Notes under the pieces: model-generated | Seen by the model: the letters and a program-made list of their open reading frames with translations, nothing else | Database searches by the model: none | Told to the model about the DNA's origin: nothing | Assembly: GCF_040543805.1 (NCBI RefSeq) | Contig: NZ_JBEUMS010000021.1 | Span: 40,755-104,754, forward strand | Length of the DNA stretch: 64,000 bases | Direction of reading: 5' to 3' | Origin: Arcicella rosea | GTDB taxonomy: Bacteria; Bacteroidota; Bacteroidia; Cytophagales; Spirosomataceae | Translations under genes and position numbers: made by a program | In this document: positions 17,925 through 26,460 of the stretch, piece after piece | How the letters are laid out: every line of letters begins with the position of its first letter | How positions within the stretch are numbered: position 1 is the first letter of the stretch

Positions 17925-18007
17925 TAATCAATGTTTAAAATAAATATTAAACGATTGATTATATGATTGTTAACAAATTTGCTGATTGAATGGGTTCAAA
18001 GAATAGT

Positions 18008-18178
18008 ACAAAAAAACGCCATTCTTATAAAGAATGGCGTTTAATGCTAAATTCCAAATAATTTAAAGGTTTGGATTCATATTGGTGAATTTTTTAAAAG
18101 TCTCGCTATGACAAACAAAAAAACCATTGCTTATAAACAGCTAAATGTTTACAGGTCAATGGATTGATAGATTGTTTC
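18008..18178 (-). ncRNA. Candidate structured small RNA downstream of rpmA
   Basis: A gene-free segment bounded on the minus strand by a perfect -7 element TACATTTG (18190 to 18183) and a strong terminator (18015-18041), giving a transcript of roughly 165-170 nt. Three further hairpins are visible: CCATTG/CAATGG enclosing GTAAACA/TGTTTAT (18124-18162), ATTCA/TGAAT (18075-18090) and CCAAA/TTTGG (18054-18074). It lies after the L21-L27 operon's own terminator (18250-18292), so it is an independent unit. It includes a 16-codon hydrophobic frame (ATG at 18127, stop ending 18077) that might be translated. No known RNA family was recognised. Confidence 0.6.
18015..18041 (-). terminator. Terminator of the candidate small RNA
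   Basis: A 12-bp perfect stem (AACGCCATTCTT and complement) with a 3-nt loop, followed on the minus strand by seven T residues. Confidence 0.85.
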
Positions 18179-18182
18179 GCCG

Positions 18183-18190
18183 CAAATGTA
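18183..18190 (-). promoter_or_regulatory. -7 promoter element of the candidate small RNA
   Basis: TACATTTG on the minus strand matches the TAnnTTTG consensus. The -33 region is not a clear match. Confidence 0.5.
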
Positions 18191-18249
18191 AAAGACTTTA
18201 CTAAGAAAGTAATATTAAATTTTACCTTTCTATAAAACCTGTAAAAAGA

Positions 18250-18292
18250 AGAAGAGATTAACTTTGAATAAATTCAATCGTTAATCTCTTCT
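18250..18292 (-). terminator. Terminator of the rplU-rpmA operon
   Basis: A 13-bp perfect inverted repeat (AGAAGAGATTAAC and complement) with a 17-nt loop. It is followed on the minus strand by TTCTTTTTAC. Confidence 0.8.
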
Positions 18293-18331
18293 AAAGAATT
18301 ATAATGGAATAACCTTAGTTATTTGCCACTA

Positions 18332-18586
18332 TTAAGCAGGAAGAACTTCTACAAAAGAACGTCCTTTAAATCCTTTTTTAAAGTGAACAGTACCATCAAT
18401 TAAAGCAAATAAAGTATGATCTTTACCAAGACCTACATTTTGACCAGGATTGTGGGCTGTACCTCTTTGACGAACAATAATGTTCCCTGAAATTGCAGGC
18501 TGACCTCCAAAAATTTTGATTCCAAGACGCTTACTATGCGACTCACGACCGTTTTTCGAACTACCCGCACCTTTTTTGTGTGCCAT
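18332..18586 (-). CDS. rpmA: 50S ribosomal protein L27
   Basis: An 84-residue protein beginning MAHKKGAGSSKNGRES, the invariant N-terminus of bacterial L27, which reaches the peptidyl-transferase centre. GRESHSKRLGIK and RQRGTAHNPGQNVGLGKDHTL (split: RQRGTAHNPG, VGLGKDHTL) are diagnostic. There is no Firmicutes-type cleavable N-terminal extension. It follows rplU by 79 nt and shares its promoter. Confidence 0.98.
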   Translation of the reverse strand: MAHKKGAGSSKNGRESHSKRLGIKIFGGQPAISGNIIVRQRGTAHNPGQNVGLGKDHTLFALIDGTVHFKKGFKGRSFVEVLPA

Positions 18587-18665
18587 TGTTTTGTTAGTTT
18601 ATCGATTTAACGTTTTAATTTTCGTTTTGAAGAAACTCTTAACGAATAAAATTAATCATTAAATA

Positions 18666-18977
18666 CTAAAATGAAATTCCTTCAATTAAAACTTTAGTTA
18701 AATTCTGACGGTGACCGTTCTGTTTTTGGTATCCTTTACGACGTTTCTTTTTGAAAACAATTACTTTTTCTCCACGAACGTGAGCTAAAATTTTACCTGT
18801 TACAGTAGCACCTGCTACAGTTGGAAGACCAATTTTGATGTCTCCGTCATTATCGACAAGAAGAACCTTATCGAAAACCAGTGCAGCGCCTTCCTCGCCC
18901 GCCAAACGGTGGGTGTAGAGGAAAAGGTCTTTCTCAACTTTAAATTGCTGACCAGCGATTTCTACGATTGCGTACAT
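18666..18977 (-). CDS. rplU: 50S ribosomal protein L21
   Basis: A 103-residue ribosomal protein that binds 23S rRNA. MYAIVEIAGQQFKVEKD is the standard N-terminus, so the ATG at 18977 is chosen over the open frame start at 19010. KKKRRKGYQKQNGHRQ is the conserved basic rRNA-binding segment near the C-terminus. First gene of the rplU-rpmA operon, with a promoter 31 nt upstream. Confidence 0.98.
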   Translation of the reverse strand: MYAIVEIAGQQFKVEKDLFLYTHRLAGEEGAALVFDKVLLVDNDGDIKIGLPTVAGATVTGKILAHVRGEKVIVFKKKRRKGYQKQNGHRQNLTKVLIEGISF

Positions 18978-19007
18978 TTTATTATTAGTTATAATTTTAT
19001 TGGGTCG

Positions 19008-19015
19008 CAAAGATA
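19008..19015 (-). promoter_or_regulatory. -7 promoter element of rplU-rpmA
   Basis: TATCTTTG on the minus strand matches TAnnTTTG exactly and lies 31 nt before the rplU ATG. Confidence 0.7.
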
Positions 19016-19239
19016 CGTATTTTGTTTTGAAAAGAGAAAGGATTTTTCTATATTTATTATAAATTATTTAACAAATGAGCAAGGATAATCTATTTCGTAA
19101 TAATCTAATAGTAAGATAGTTATGGATAAAGCTAAAATGTGGAAGTATTCGTTTTCAACAATAATGCGCTAGAGGTACATAATTTATAAAATTATACGTT
19201 AGTTAATTAGCATCAATCTCATTTGTATAAGATAATAAA

Positions 19240-19767
19240 ATGCGAAGTAGAAATTTAGTAATACGAATTGGAATAGTTTTTGTCTGTTTAATTTATAGCT
19301 CATGTTTTAAGGCTTATAGCCAAAACAGAAAAGTGGAGATTGTAAAGTTTGAGCATCTCCAAAAAGTACTGAATCAAGTATCAGATACAACTGTTGTTTT
19401 GCATTTTTGGGCAACTTGGTGCAAACCTTGTATGGAAGAATTACCTTTTTTTGAGCAACTTAATACAGTATATAATCCGCAAAAAATAAAGTTTATCTTA
19501 GTAAGTATGGATTTTGTGAAAGATGCCGAAACAAGCCTGAAAAATGTATTAGAACGAAATAAAATTAAATCTAAAGTAGTGTTATTGGATGAACCAGACT
19601 ATAATTCTTGGATAGATTTGGTCGATAAAGAATGGTCTGGAACGATTCCTGCAACGTTGGTTCTCAACTCAAATTTGAGGAAAAGAAAATTTTATGAAGG
19701 GAAAGTAAATATTTCAACATTTAGTGATGAACTAAAAAAAATGTGTCCTGTTACCATACAAAACTGA
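19240..19767 (+). CDS. TlpA-like exported thiol-disulfide protein
   Basis: A 175-residue thioredoxin-fold protein with a signal peptide (residues 1-26, ending AYSQ). The active site is WATWCKPCMEELPFF (CKPC near residues 66-69), which is the TlpA/ResA-type motif, and a cis-Pro loop is seen in SGTIPATLVLN. It would act in the periplasm reducing disulfides, for instance in cytochrome c maturation. The next gene is another thioredoxin-fold protein 92 nt downstream, but a common operon is not certain. Confidence 0.88.
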   Translation: MRSRNLVIRIGIVFVCLIYSSCFKAYSQNRKVEIVKFEHLQKVLNQVSDTTVVLHFWATWCKPCMEELPFFEQLNTVYNPQKIKFILVSMDFVKDAETSLKNVLERNKIKSKVVLLDEPDYNSWIDLVDKEWSGTIPATLVLNSNLRKRKFYEGKVNISTFSDELKKMCPVTIQN

Positions 19768-19859
19768 ATACTATAATAATTAACAAAAATTATATTTAAA
19801 TATTAAAACGGAGAAAGCGTTAACTTCTAAATGATTAGATACTTAAAATATATCAGGAA

Positions 19860-20513
19860 ATGAAAACACACATAAAGAATATAAAGACGATTTTTTTACT
19901 AGGAATCATCTTAACGAGTTTGTTGGGATTTACACAAAGTGGAGAAGAAAACAGACAGAAAGCAGATAAAGGATATGCAATTGGCGATGTTGTTACTGAT
20001 TTTAAACTAAAAAATACTTCTGGCAGTTATGTTTCAATGGCAGATAATCGTTCAGTGAAAGGTTATATTATTGTTTTTACTTGTAATCACTGCCCTTTTT
20101 CTAAAGCTTATGAAAGTAGAATTATGGCTTTAGATAAAAAATTTGCGTCACAGGGTTATCCAGTAATAGCCATTAATCCGAATGACCCAAGTGCTTATGA
20201 GGAAGATTCTTTCGAGAATATGCAAGTAGTTGCTAAAGCCAAAGGATATACTTTTCCTTATTTGCAAGACGAAAGTCAGCTTACTTCAAAGGCTTTTGGT
20301 GTATCAAGAACACCTTCTGTTTATGTAGTAAAAAAAGAAGGCGATAAATTTATTTTACAATACATTGGTGGAATTGATGATAATACGCAAGATGCTAATG
20401 CAGTTACAAAACGTTATGTTGAGGATGCCGTTAATAATCTTTTAGCAGGAAGACCAGTCGTTGGAAATTTCACCAAAACGGTTGGCTGTGCTGTTAAATG
20501 GAAAGGAGTTTAA
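19860..20513 (+). CDS. Thioredoxin-fold protein of the AhpC/redoxin type, exported
   Basis: A 217-residue protein with an N-terminal signal peptide (residues about 8-27). The redoxin motif reads IIVFTCNHCPFSKAYESR, with C-x2-C at CNHC (about residues 78-81), followed by YPVIAINPNDP and later VSRTPSVYVVKKEG (cis-Pro loop). This pattern marks the 'thioredoxin family protein' group with CxHC that is common in Bacteroidota and planctomycetes, rather than a classical peroxiredoxin. The substrate is unknown. A strong terminator follows. Confidence 0.85.
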   Translation: MKTHIKNIKTIFLLGIILTSLLGFTQSGEENRQKADKGYAIGDVVTDFKLKNTSGSYVSMADNRSVKGYIIVFTCNHCPFSKAYESRIMALDKKFASQGYPVIAINPNDPSAYEEDSFENMQVVAKAKGYTFPYLQDESQLTSKAFGVSRTPSVYVVKKEGDKFILQYIGGIDDNTQDANAVTKRYVEDAVNNLLAGRPVVGNFTKTVGCAVKWKGV

Positions 20514-20553
20514 CATAAATTTTTCAGAGACGATTTGAGGTTTGTTTATAGAC

Positions 20554-20589
20554 AAAAAGAGGCTGCCAATTGGTAGCCTCTTTTTTGTT
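20554..20589 (+). terminator. Rho-independent terminator after the redoxin gene
   Basis: AAAAAGAGGCTGCCA pairs with TGGTAGCCTCTTTTT (one G-U) around a 2-nt loop and ends in a T run. The A run on the other side makes it usable for the converging gene as well. Confidence 0.9.
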
Positions 20590-20615
20590 TGTACAGGGAT
20601 TTACTTAATCCGTAA

Positions 20616-23600
20616 TTACTTATTTGCTGTAATATCAGTTAAAGCAAATAATGGTTTTCCTTTCGCTTCTGGATTTTTGAAGACTAAGTAAAGATTATGC
20701 GAACCCAATAATGGAGTTTTTAAGGAAATATTAATAGCAGATGGTGAAGATTTACTTACTTCTCCGCTACCTATTAATTGTCCAGTTGGGCTGTCTAAAC
20801 GAATTTCAATAATACCACCGACAGTACGTTCGTCGCTTGCAAAAGCTGCTAAACTGAATGCTTTAATTCCTGTAAAATCGATATTATTAAAAGAAATATA
20901 TGAATTGTCTGTTGTGGCAATAACTGCTTCACCGAGTCCATCAATCGTATATTTCATTGTTTCTTTTTGCGTATCAAAAGAATTCGCTTTGAACTTTGCA
21001 CTTCTCAAGGTTAGACTAGTCGCACCTGTTAAAGAACCTAAGTTATTGCCACCTTTGTCAGTATAACTTGCCGAGAAGATATAAGTACCCGCTTTACCAT
21101 TGTCTTTTGTGAGGTATTCACCTTTTACGGGCTTGCTTGCTTTTTTGTCATCAGCCAATGAAAGAATGTATTTTACCATTTCTTTCGTGTCATCTTTCGT
21201 CAATTGTGGGTGAGCGGCCATTACTTGTTCTCCCCAAACGCCACCACCACCTTTGATGATTTTTTCAACCAATTCACCTAAAGCTCTGCTATTGCCTTTA
21301 TACTTTTTAGCAACTTCTTTATAGCTTGGTCCGATAGATTTCTTGTCGATTGAATGGCAAGATTTGCAATCAGATAATTCGATTAAACGTTTGCCCGTTG
21401 AAACACTTAAATTAGCTTGATGTCCTTGCGCAATAACTGTTTTATCAAATCCTTCTAAGTAATCTATGTTTACTTGTACTTCGTCTTCTTTGATTTTTTT
21501 ATTTGCTAAAGAGCCATCTTCTTTGTCAGAAACATTTACTTCATAAGCAATTTTTTCATCGTTCCAGTAGAAAGTTTTATTGCCTTTAACGGCCAATACT
21601 ACTTTCGGAATATCGTTTCCAACTTTTACTTCAAGAGTCGTACTTGTTACATTTCCTGCTGAGTCTGTTACTTTCAAAGTTGGCTTATAAACGCCTGCTT
21701 TTGTGAAAGTGAAGCTAGGGTTTGCTAAGTTACTTTTAGCACCTTTAGCGAAAGTCCATTCGTATTTCAGTGCATCATTTTCATAATCCATTGTTCCTGC
21801 TGAAGAAAAACTTACTTTTAATGGCAATGCACCCGCTTTTTTATCAGTATTAGCAATTACTACTGGACTACGATTTCCGGCATTGAAAGTAATGTGTGAA
21901 AGACGAGCATCATCGTTTTGAGCAAACCAGTTTTGTCCATATTCCAATAAATACAAAGAACCATCTTTCGCAAATTGCATATCCATTGGATGGCTGAATT
22001 TGGTGTTTGGCATAAAACGTTCCATCGAAATAAAATCTCCGTTTGGTTTCATACTTACTAAGTTTATCCAATCACGCATCCAGTCATAAGCAAAGAATTT
22101 TCCATCTAAATATTTCGGAAACTTCACTTTAGAATTTGCATCAAAATCGTCGAAGTAATATACTGGTCCACCCATCGCATTACGTCCACCTTTGCCAACA
22201 ATTGCACCAAATTCAGGAGAATCAGCATAAGGATAATAAATAAATGCTTTTTGGGCTGCTGGTAATTCACGTAAACCAGTATTGTGTGGAGAATCGTTGA
22301 TTGGATGCGCTGCGTCAAACTTTGTCCAAGTACTGTCTTTATTGAAATCTCTTTGATTATAAGCACGGTTATCGGCTACAAAAAGTGGCCAGCCAAAGTA
22401 ACCAGCTTTACGAGCTTGGTTTACTTCATCATGTCCACGAGGACCATATTTTGTTGAGTTCTCACCAGCATCTGGTCCTACTTCACCCCAATACAAAAAT
22501 CCAGTTCTTTGGTCAACAGATATTCTGTATGGATTTCTATTGCCCATTACATATATTTCAGGACGAGTTTTATCGGTACCAACTGGAAATAAATTGCCTT
22601 CTGGAATGCTGTAAGAGCCATCAGCAGTAGGTTTAATTCTTAAAATTTTACCTCTTAAATCATTTGTATTAGAGGAAGTATAACGAGCATCCCAACCTGA
22701 ACGACCAACTTTATTATCAATCGGCGCATAACCTTGTGAAGCAAAAGGATTAGTATCATCACCTGTAGAAAGGAATAAATTTCCTTTGCTGTCCCAAGCA
22801 ATCGAACCGCCCGTGTGGCAACATTCAGTACGTTTTACAGGAACACGCAAAACTACTTTTTCGGTGCTAAGTAATAGAGAATCTTTTACATCATCATACA
22901 CAAAACGAGATAAACGATTGGCTGTATCAGCGCCAACCATTCCAACTGATGGAGCGTAGAATAAGTAAATCCATTTATTTTTATTGAAATCTGGGTCAAT
23001 ATTTACACCCATTAAACCATATTCAAATTTTGAATAAACGCTTAAATCTGCCACTACTTTGGTAGCATTTTTCTTTGGGTCATAAACTTTTAACAAACCT
23101 TTTCTTTCACCAAAAATTACTTTACCATTATCTAAAACAACTAATTCTGTTGGTTCGTCTAATTTTTCATCTAAAACAGTTTTCACAAAACGGTTTTCAT
23201 CTGGAGGCAAAGCACTTTTTACTTTAGAATAATCTAAAGCTGGTCCGTCAGCAGACCATTGTAAAGCTCCTAAAACGTGTTTCAAAGGAATTTCCTCCGA
23301 GAAAGTCTCATCCGTATGTCCCCAGTTGGTATAAAATGCTCTTCCACCATCAAATTCATGGTACCAAGCCATTGGGTGAAAATCGCCCATTTTTCCTTCT
23401 TTGAAAGAATTTTCATCAACAGTATATAAAACATGAACGTCTGTATTGAAATTCTTGAAGCTGTAAAATTCGTCTTTACGCTCTAAACTTTCAGGCATAA
23501 AATTGGTAGAAATGTGAGTGCGATCTTTGATGATGAATTTACCATTTTGCACATTTGATACATTTTTACCGGGATGACCATTAAAATATCCGCCCACCAA

Positions 23601-23990
23601 TTTACCATACCAAGGCCAGTCGTATTCAGTATCCGAAGCCGCATGAATACCCAAAAAAGCACCACCCGCTTGAATATATCGCTCAAATGCAATTTGTTGA
23701 GGTTCTGTTAATACATTGCCAGTTGTACTGTTAAATACAACAACGCTGTATTTTTTTAGATTGGCTTCGTTGAAATTGTCAGCATTTTGAGTGGTATCTA
23801 CAGAAAAGCCATTATCAACACCCATTTTTTGAATCGCTTTCGTACAGAAAGGAATAGAGGAATGGCGGAAACCTGCTGTTTTGGAGAAAATAAGTACCTT
23901 TTTCCCTTTTAGAGAATTGGTATTTTGGGCAAATAAAGCACTTGTACAGAAGCACAAAAACAGTATAAATGCCTGAAATTTAAGTTTCAT
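20616..23990 (-). CDS. Multidomain exported protein: ThuA + sugar dehydrogenase + PKD + cytochrome c + carbohydrate-binding module
   Basis: A 1124-residue exported protein with a signal peptide (residues 1-21). Domains in order: a ThuA/trehalose-utilisation flavodoxin-like domain (about 28-250; KTAGFRHSSIP, HAASDTEYDWPWYGKLVGGYF in parts); a PQQ-type glucose/sorbosone dehydrogenase beta-propeller (about 265-690; CCHTGGSIAWDSKGNLFLSTGDD in parts, GNRNPYRISVDQRTG); a PKD domain (about 710-795; YEWTFAKGAKSNLANPSF); a class I cytochrome c (CKSCH near residue 877); and a C-terminal CBM6-like beta domain (about 960-1120). It probably oxidises or binds sugars in the periplasm and passes electrons to the respiratory chain. 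The substrate is unknown. Confidence 0.88.
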   Translation of the reverse strand: MKLKFQAFILFLCFCTSALFAQNTNSLKGKKVLIFSKTAGFRHSSIPFCTKAIQKMGVDNGFSVDTTQNADNFNEANLKKYSVVVFNSTTGNVLTEPQQIAFERYIQAGGAFLGIHAASDTEYDWPWYGKLVGGYFNGHPGKNVSNVQNGKFIIKDRTHISTNFMPESLERKDEFYSFKNFNTDVHVLYTVDENSFKEGKMGDFHPMAWYHEFDGGRAFYTNWGHTDETFSEEIPLKHVLGALQWSADGPALDYSKVKSALPPDENRFVKTVLDEKLDEPTELVVLDNGKVIFGERKGLLKVYDPKKNATKVVADLSVYSKFEYGLMGVNIDPDFNKNKWIYLFYAPSVGMVGADTANRLSRFVYDDVKDSLLLSTEKVVLRVPVKRTECCHTGGSIAWDSKGNLFLSTGDDTNPFASQGYAPIDNKVGRSGWDARYTSSNTNDLRGKILRIKPTADGSYSIPEGNLFPVGTDKTRPEIYVMGNRNPYRISVDQRTGFLYWGEVGPDAGENSTKYGPRGHDEVNQARKAGYFGWPLFVADNRAYNQRDFNKDSTWTKFDAAHPINDSPHNTGLRELPAAQKAFIYYPYADSPEFGAIVGKGGRNAMGGPVYYFDDFDANSKVKFPKYLDGKFFAYDWMRDWINLVSMKPNGDFISMERFMPNTKFSHPMDMQFAKDGSLYLLEYGQNWFAQNDDARLSHITFNAGNRSPVVIANTDKKAGALPLKVSFSSAGTMDYENDALKYEWTFAKGAKSNLANPSFTFTKAGVYKPTLKVTDSAGNVTSTTLEVKVGNDIPKVVLAVKGNKTFYWNDEKIAYEVNVSDKEDGSLANKKIKEDEVQVNIDYLEGFDKTVIAQGHQANLSVSTGKRLIELSDCKSCHSIDKKSIGPSYKEVAKKYKGNSRALGELVEKIIKGGGGVWGEQVMAAHPQLTKDDTKEMVKYILSLADDKKASKPVKGEYLTKDNGKAGTYIFSASYTDKGGNNLGSLTGATSLTLRSAKFKANSFDTQKETMKYTIDGLGEAVIATTDNSYISFNNIDFTGIKAFSLAAFASDERTVGGIIEIRLDSPTGQLIGSGEVSKSSPSAINISLKTPLLGSHNLYLVFKNPEAKGKPLFALTDITANK

Positions 23991-24162
23991 AAGTAAAATA
24001 AATTAGGACTGGATGAATTAAATAAAATTGAGCTTGAATCAGCGTAGAGAATACGCTTATGTATTGATAATAATTGATAAAGATAAGTTTTTGTTGGAAT
24101 TTTATTATCACACCCTGTAAGGATAAACATAGACAAGTATAGAACAGTTAAGTGAAATAATA

Positions 24163-24203
24163 AACGATATAGATTACTCTGTAAGAAAATAATCTATATC
24201 GTT
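24163..24203 (-). terminator. Hairpin terminator downstream of the GH88 gene
   Basis: A 14-bp perfect inverted repeat (AACGATATAGATTA and complement) with a 13-nt loop, followed on the minus strand by TTATTATTTC. It suggests that the ThuA-domain gene has its own promoter. Confidence 0.65.
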
Positions 24204-24250
24204 CTTGGAATCATTGCTTTTTGGAAAGGCTTATGTTTAATGACTGATAT

Positions 24251-25423
24251 TTACTTTTTCTTTTTTGAAAGTGATTGGTATCTTAAAAGCGCTTCTAAAT
24301 AATAATAATCAGCATAAACCAAAGGCACATCAATTTCTGATTTTAGAGGCTTCGCTCCTACACTATGCTTCAAAATAAAATGATTGTTTTCTCCTAAATT
24401 AGCTTTATACTCAGGGCTTGAAAGACTCGTCAACATCGTTTCAGCAGCTTTGAAGTACTCTTTGCCTTTTTTACCTGTATAAGTCGATAATTCTAACAAA
24501 GCAGAAGCCGTAACAGCACCAGCCGAAGCATCACGTTCTTCATTTGGAATATTTGGTGCGTTGAAATCCCAATATGGAATTTTATCAGCAGGCAAGTTCG
24601 GATTGTTCAAATAGAAATTGGCAATTTTTTCAGCCATATCTAAGTACTTCTTTTGTTTGGTTTCACGATACATTACGGTATAACCATACATTGCCCAAGC
24701 TTGTCCTCTTGCCCATGCCGAAGCATCTGAATAACCTTGGTGTGTTATTTTTGCCAAAGGCTGTCCTTTTTCATCGTAACAAATTACATGGAAACTACTG
24801 CCATCTGGTCGGAAATGATTTTTTAAAGTACTGTCTGCATGTGAAAGGCATAAATTGTACATCTCTTTATCTCCGGAAGTTTTAGCTGCCCAAAACAAAA
24901 ATTCAAGGTTCATCATGTTGTCAATAATAACAGGATAGTTATACTGTTTTAATTTATTCCATGATTTAATTAAACCAACATTAGGGTCGAAACGAGTTGC
25001 TAAAGACTTCGCTCCTACTAACATGATGTCTTTGTATTCAGCATTTTTAGTAAGACGATAGCCATTTCCAAATGGACAATACAACATAAAACCCAAATCG
25101 TGCGTGCCAGTATTGAACTGTTCCTTTTTTACAGCCATCGACCAATTGTGAGCAGCATCTTTCCAAAAAGGACTTTTCGTTTCTTCAAAAATATACCAAA
25201 GTGAACCGCCAAAGAAACCACTACACCACCATTCAGTAGGCATATCTCTTGGACTACCATCTTTATTGGTTGATTGTGGCGTTTTGCTGTAATCTGGATG
25301 TGCTTTTAGCATGCCTTCATATTGTTTGGCTGCAAAAGCAAATTCTTTTTTGACATCAATTTTTGATTGAGCCGAAGCACCAAATACACAGCAAGAGAGT
25401 AATAACAAAAGAGTTTTTTTCAT
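24251..25423 (-). CDS. Glycoside hydrolase family 88, unsaturated glucuronyl hydrolase
   Basis: GH88 enzymes hydrolyse the unsaturated uronic acid left by polysaccharide lyases, with hydration of the C4-C5 double bond. The protein has a signal peptide (MKKTLLLLLSCCVFGASAQ; ATG at 25423 chosen over the open frame start at 25477). The GH88 core is seen in PVIIDNMMNLEFLFWAA (catalytic Asp region), FRPDGSSFHVICYDEKG, THQGYSDASAWARGQAWAMYGY (in parts) and a C-terminal LVYADYYYLEALLRY. At 390 residues it fits the family. kduI starts just upstream (gap of 28 nt), so the two probably form an operon for uronate oligosaccharides. Confidence 0.92.
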   Translation of the reverse strand: MKKTLLLLLSCCVFGASAQSKIDVKKEFAFAAKQYEGMLKAHPDYSKTPQSTNKDGSPRDMPTEWWCSGFFGGSLWYIFEETKSPFWKDAAHNWSMAVKKEQFNTGTHDLGFMLYCPFGNGYRLTKNAEYKDIMLVGAKSLATRFDPNVGLIKSWNKLKQYNYPVIIDNMMNLEFLFWAAKTSGDKEMYNLCLSHADSTLKNHFRPDGSSFHVICYDEKGQPLAKITHQGYSDASAWARGQAWAMYGYTVMYRETKQKKYLDMAEKIANFYLNNPNLPADKIPYWDFNAPNIPNEERDASAGAVTASALLELSTYTGKKGKEYFKAAETMLTSLSSPEYKANLGENNHFILKHSVGAKPLKSEIDVPLVYADYYYLEALLRYQSLSKKKK

Positions 25424-25451
25424 AGTTGAGAGTATTAGTTGAGATAAAATA

Positions 25452-26282
25452 TTATCGTAATTCAGAAATTTGAACAAAATCCATATCAGTAAAATCTAAA
25501 TTTTCGCCAGCCATTGCCCAAATAAAAGAGTAATTAGAAGTACCAGCACCAGAGTGAATAGACCAAGGTGGCGATAAAATAGCTTGATGATTTGAAACAA
25601 CTAAATGACGAGTTTCCTGTGGTTGACCCATTAAATGGAATACTCTGTGTTCAGGGTTCAAATCAAAATACAAGTAAGCTTCCATTCTTCTATCATGAAC
25701 GTGTGCAGGCATTGTATTCCAAACGCTACCATTTTTCAAAACGGTTAGTCCCATTACTACTTGACAACTCTGAATTCCCCCTAAATGAATATACTTATAG
25801 ATGGTTCTTTCGTTGGCAGTTTCTACTGTACCTAGGGAAACGGGAGAAGCCTCTTCTTTTCCCATTTTTTGAGTAGGAAATTTTTGATGGGCAGGAGCTG
25901 ATAACAAGAAAAACTGCGCAGGACTATCAGCATCATTACTTTTGAAAATGACCGATTTCACGCCTTTACCGATATAAAGAGCATCTAGTTTTGATAATTC
26001 ATAGCTTACACCATCTGCTTCAATCGAACCATTTCCGCCCACGTTGATGATACCAATTTCTCGTCTTTCTAAGAAATAATCCGATTTCAAATTATCATAA
26101 GTCTGCAAAGTAAGTTCATCCGTAGTTGGCATTGCTCCGCCTAGTACTACTCTGTCGTAATGAGTATATACAAAATGTATCTCATTCGATTTAAAAATAC
26201 TTTCAATTAAGAAGTTCTCTCTTAATTGCGCTGTGGTAAAGGTCTGAGCCTCTTTTTCACTAATTGCTTGATAGATTTTCAT
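25452..26282 (-). CDS. kduI: 4-deoxy-L-threo-5-hexosulose-uronate ketol-isomerase (KduI)
   Basis: KduI isomerises the 5-keto-4-deoxyuronate formed after lyase and unsaturated hydrolase action, leading into the KDG pathway. Visible are YDRVVLGGAMP (residues about 43-53), the segment GTVETANERTIYKYIHLGG, and the C-terminal cupin metal site MPAHVHDRRMEAYLYF (His-x-His and Glu ligands) with LSPPWSIHSGAGTSNYSFIWAMAGEN. The ATG at 26282 (MKIYQAI) is chosen, since the 15 residues before it are not family-like. It precedes GH88 in the same direction. Confidence 0.95.
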   Translation of the reverse strand: MKIYQAISEKEAQTFTTAQLRENFLIESIFKSNEIHFVYTHYDRVVLGGAMPTTDELTLQTYDNLKSDYFLERREIGIINVGGNGSIEADGVSYELSKLDALYIGKGVKSVIFKSNDADSPAQFFLLSAPAHQKFPTQKMGKEEASPVSLGTVETANERTIYKYIHLGGIQSCQVVMGLTVLKNGSVWNTMPAHVHDRRMEAYLYFDLNPEHRVFHLMGQPQETRHLVVSNHQAILSPPWSIHSGAGTSNYSFIWAMAGENLDFTDMDFVQISELR

Positions 26283-26392
26283 GAAAAAAATAGAATTGAT
26301 GTAATGTTGAATATTATGTAAACACAAAGAGTCGAACTTTTTCGATTTATACTGTTTAATTAAGATTATATTTTAAAATATTATAAAAATTA

Positions 26393-26437
26393 AAAACCCC
26401 AAGGATAAGTAGTTGATTACCTTATCCTTGGGGTTTT
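26393..26437 (-). terminator. Terminator downstream of the Arg/Asp-rich gene
   Basis: A 17-bp perfect inverted repeat (AAAACCCCAAGGATAAG and complement) with an 11-nt loop, followed on the minus strand by TTTTTAATTTTTA. It separates the secreted-protein gene from kduI. Confidence 0.9.
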
Positions 26438-26460
26438 ATCTGGAATATTATTTATCTTGA

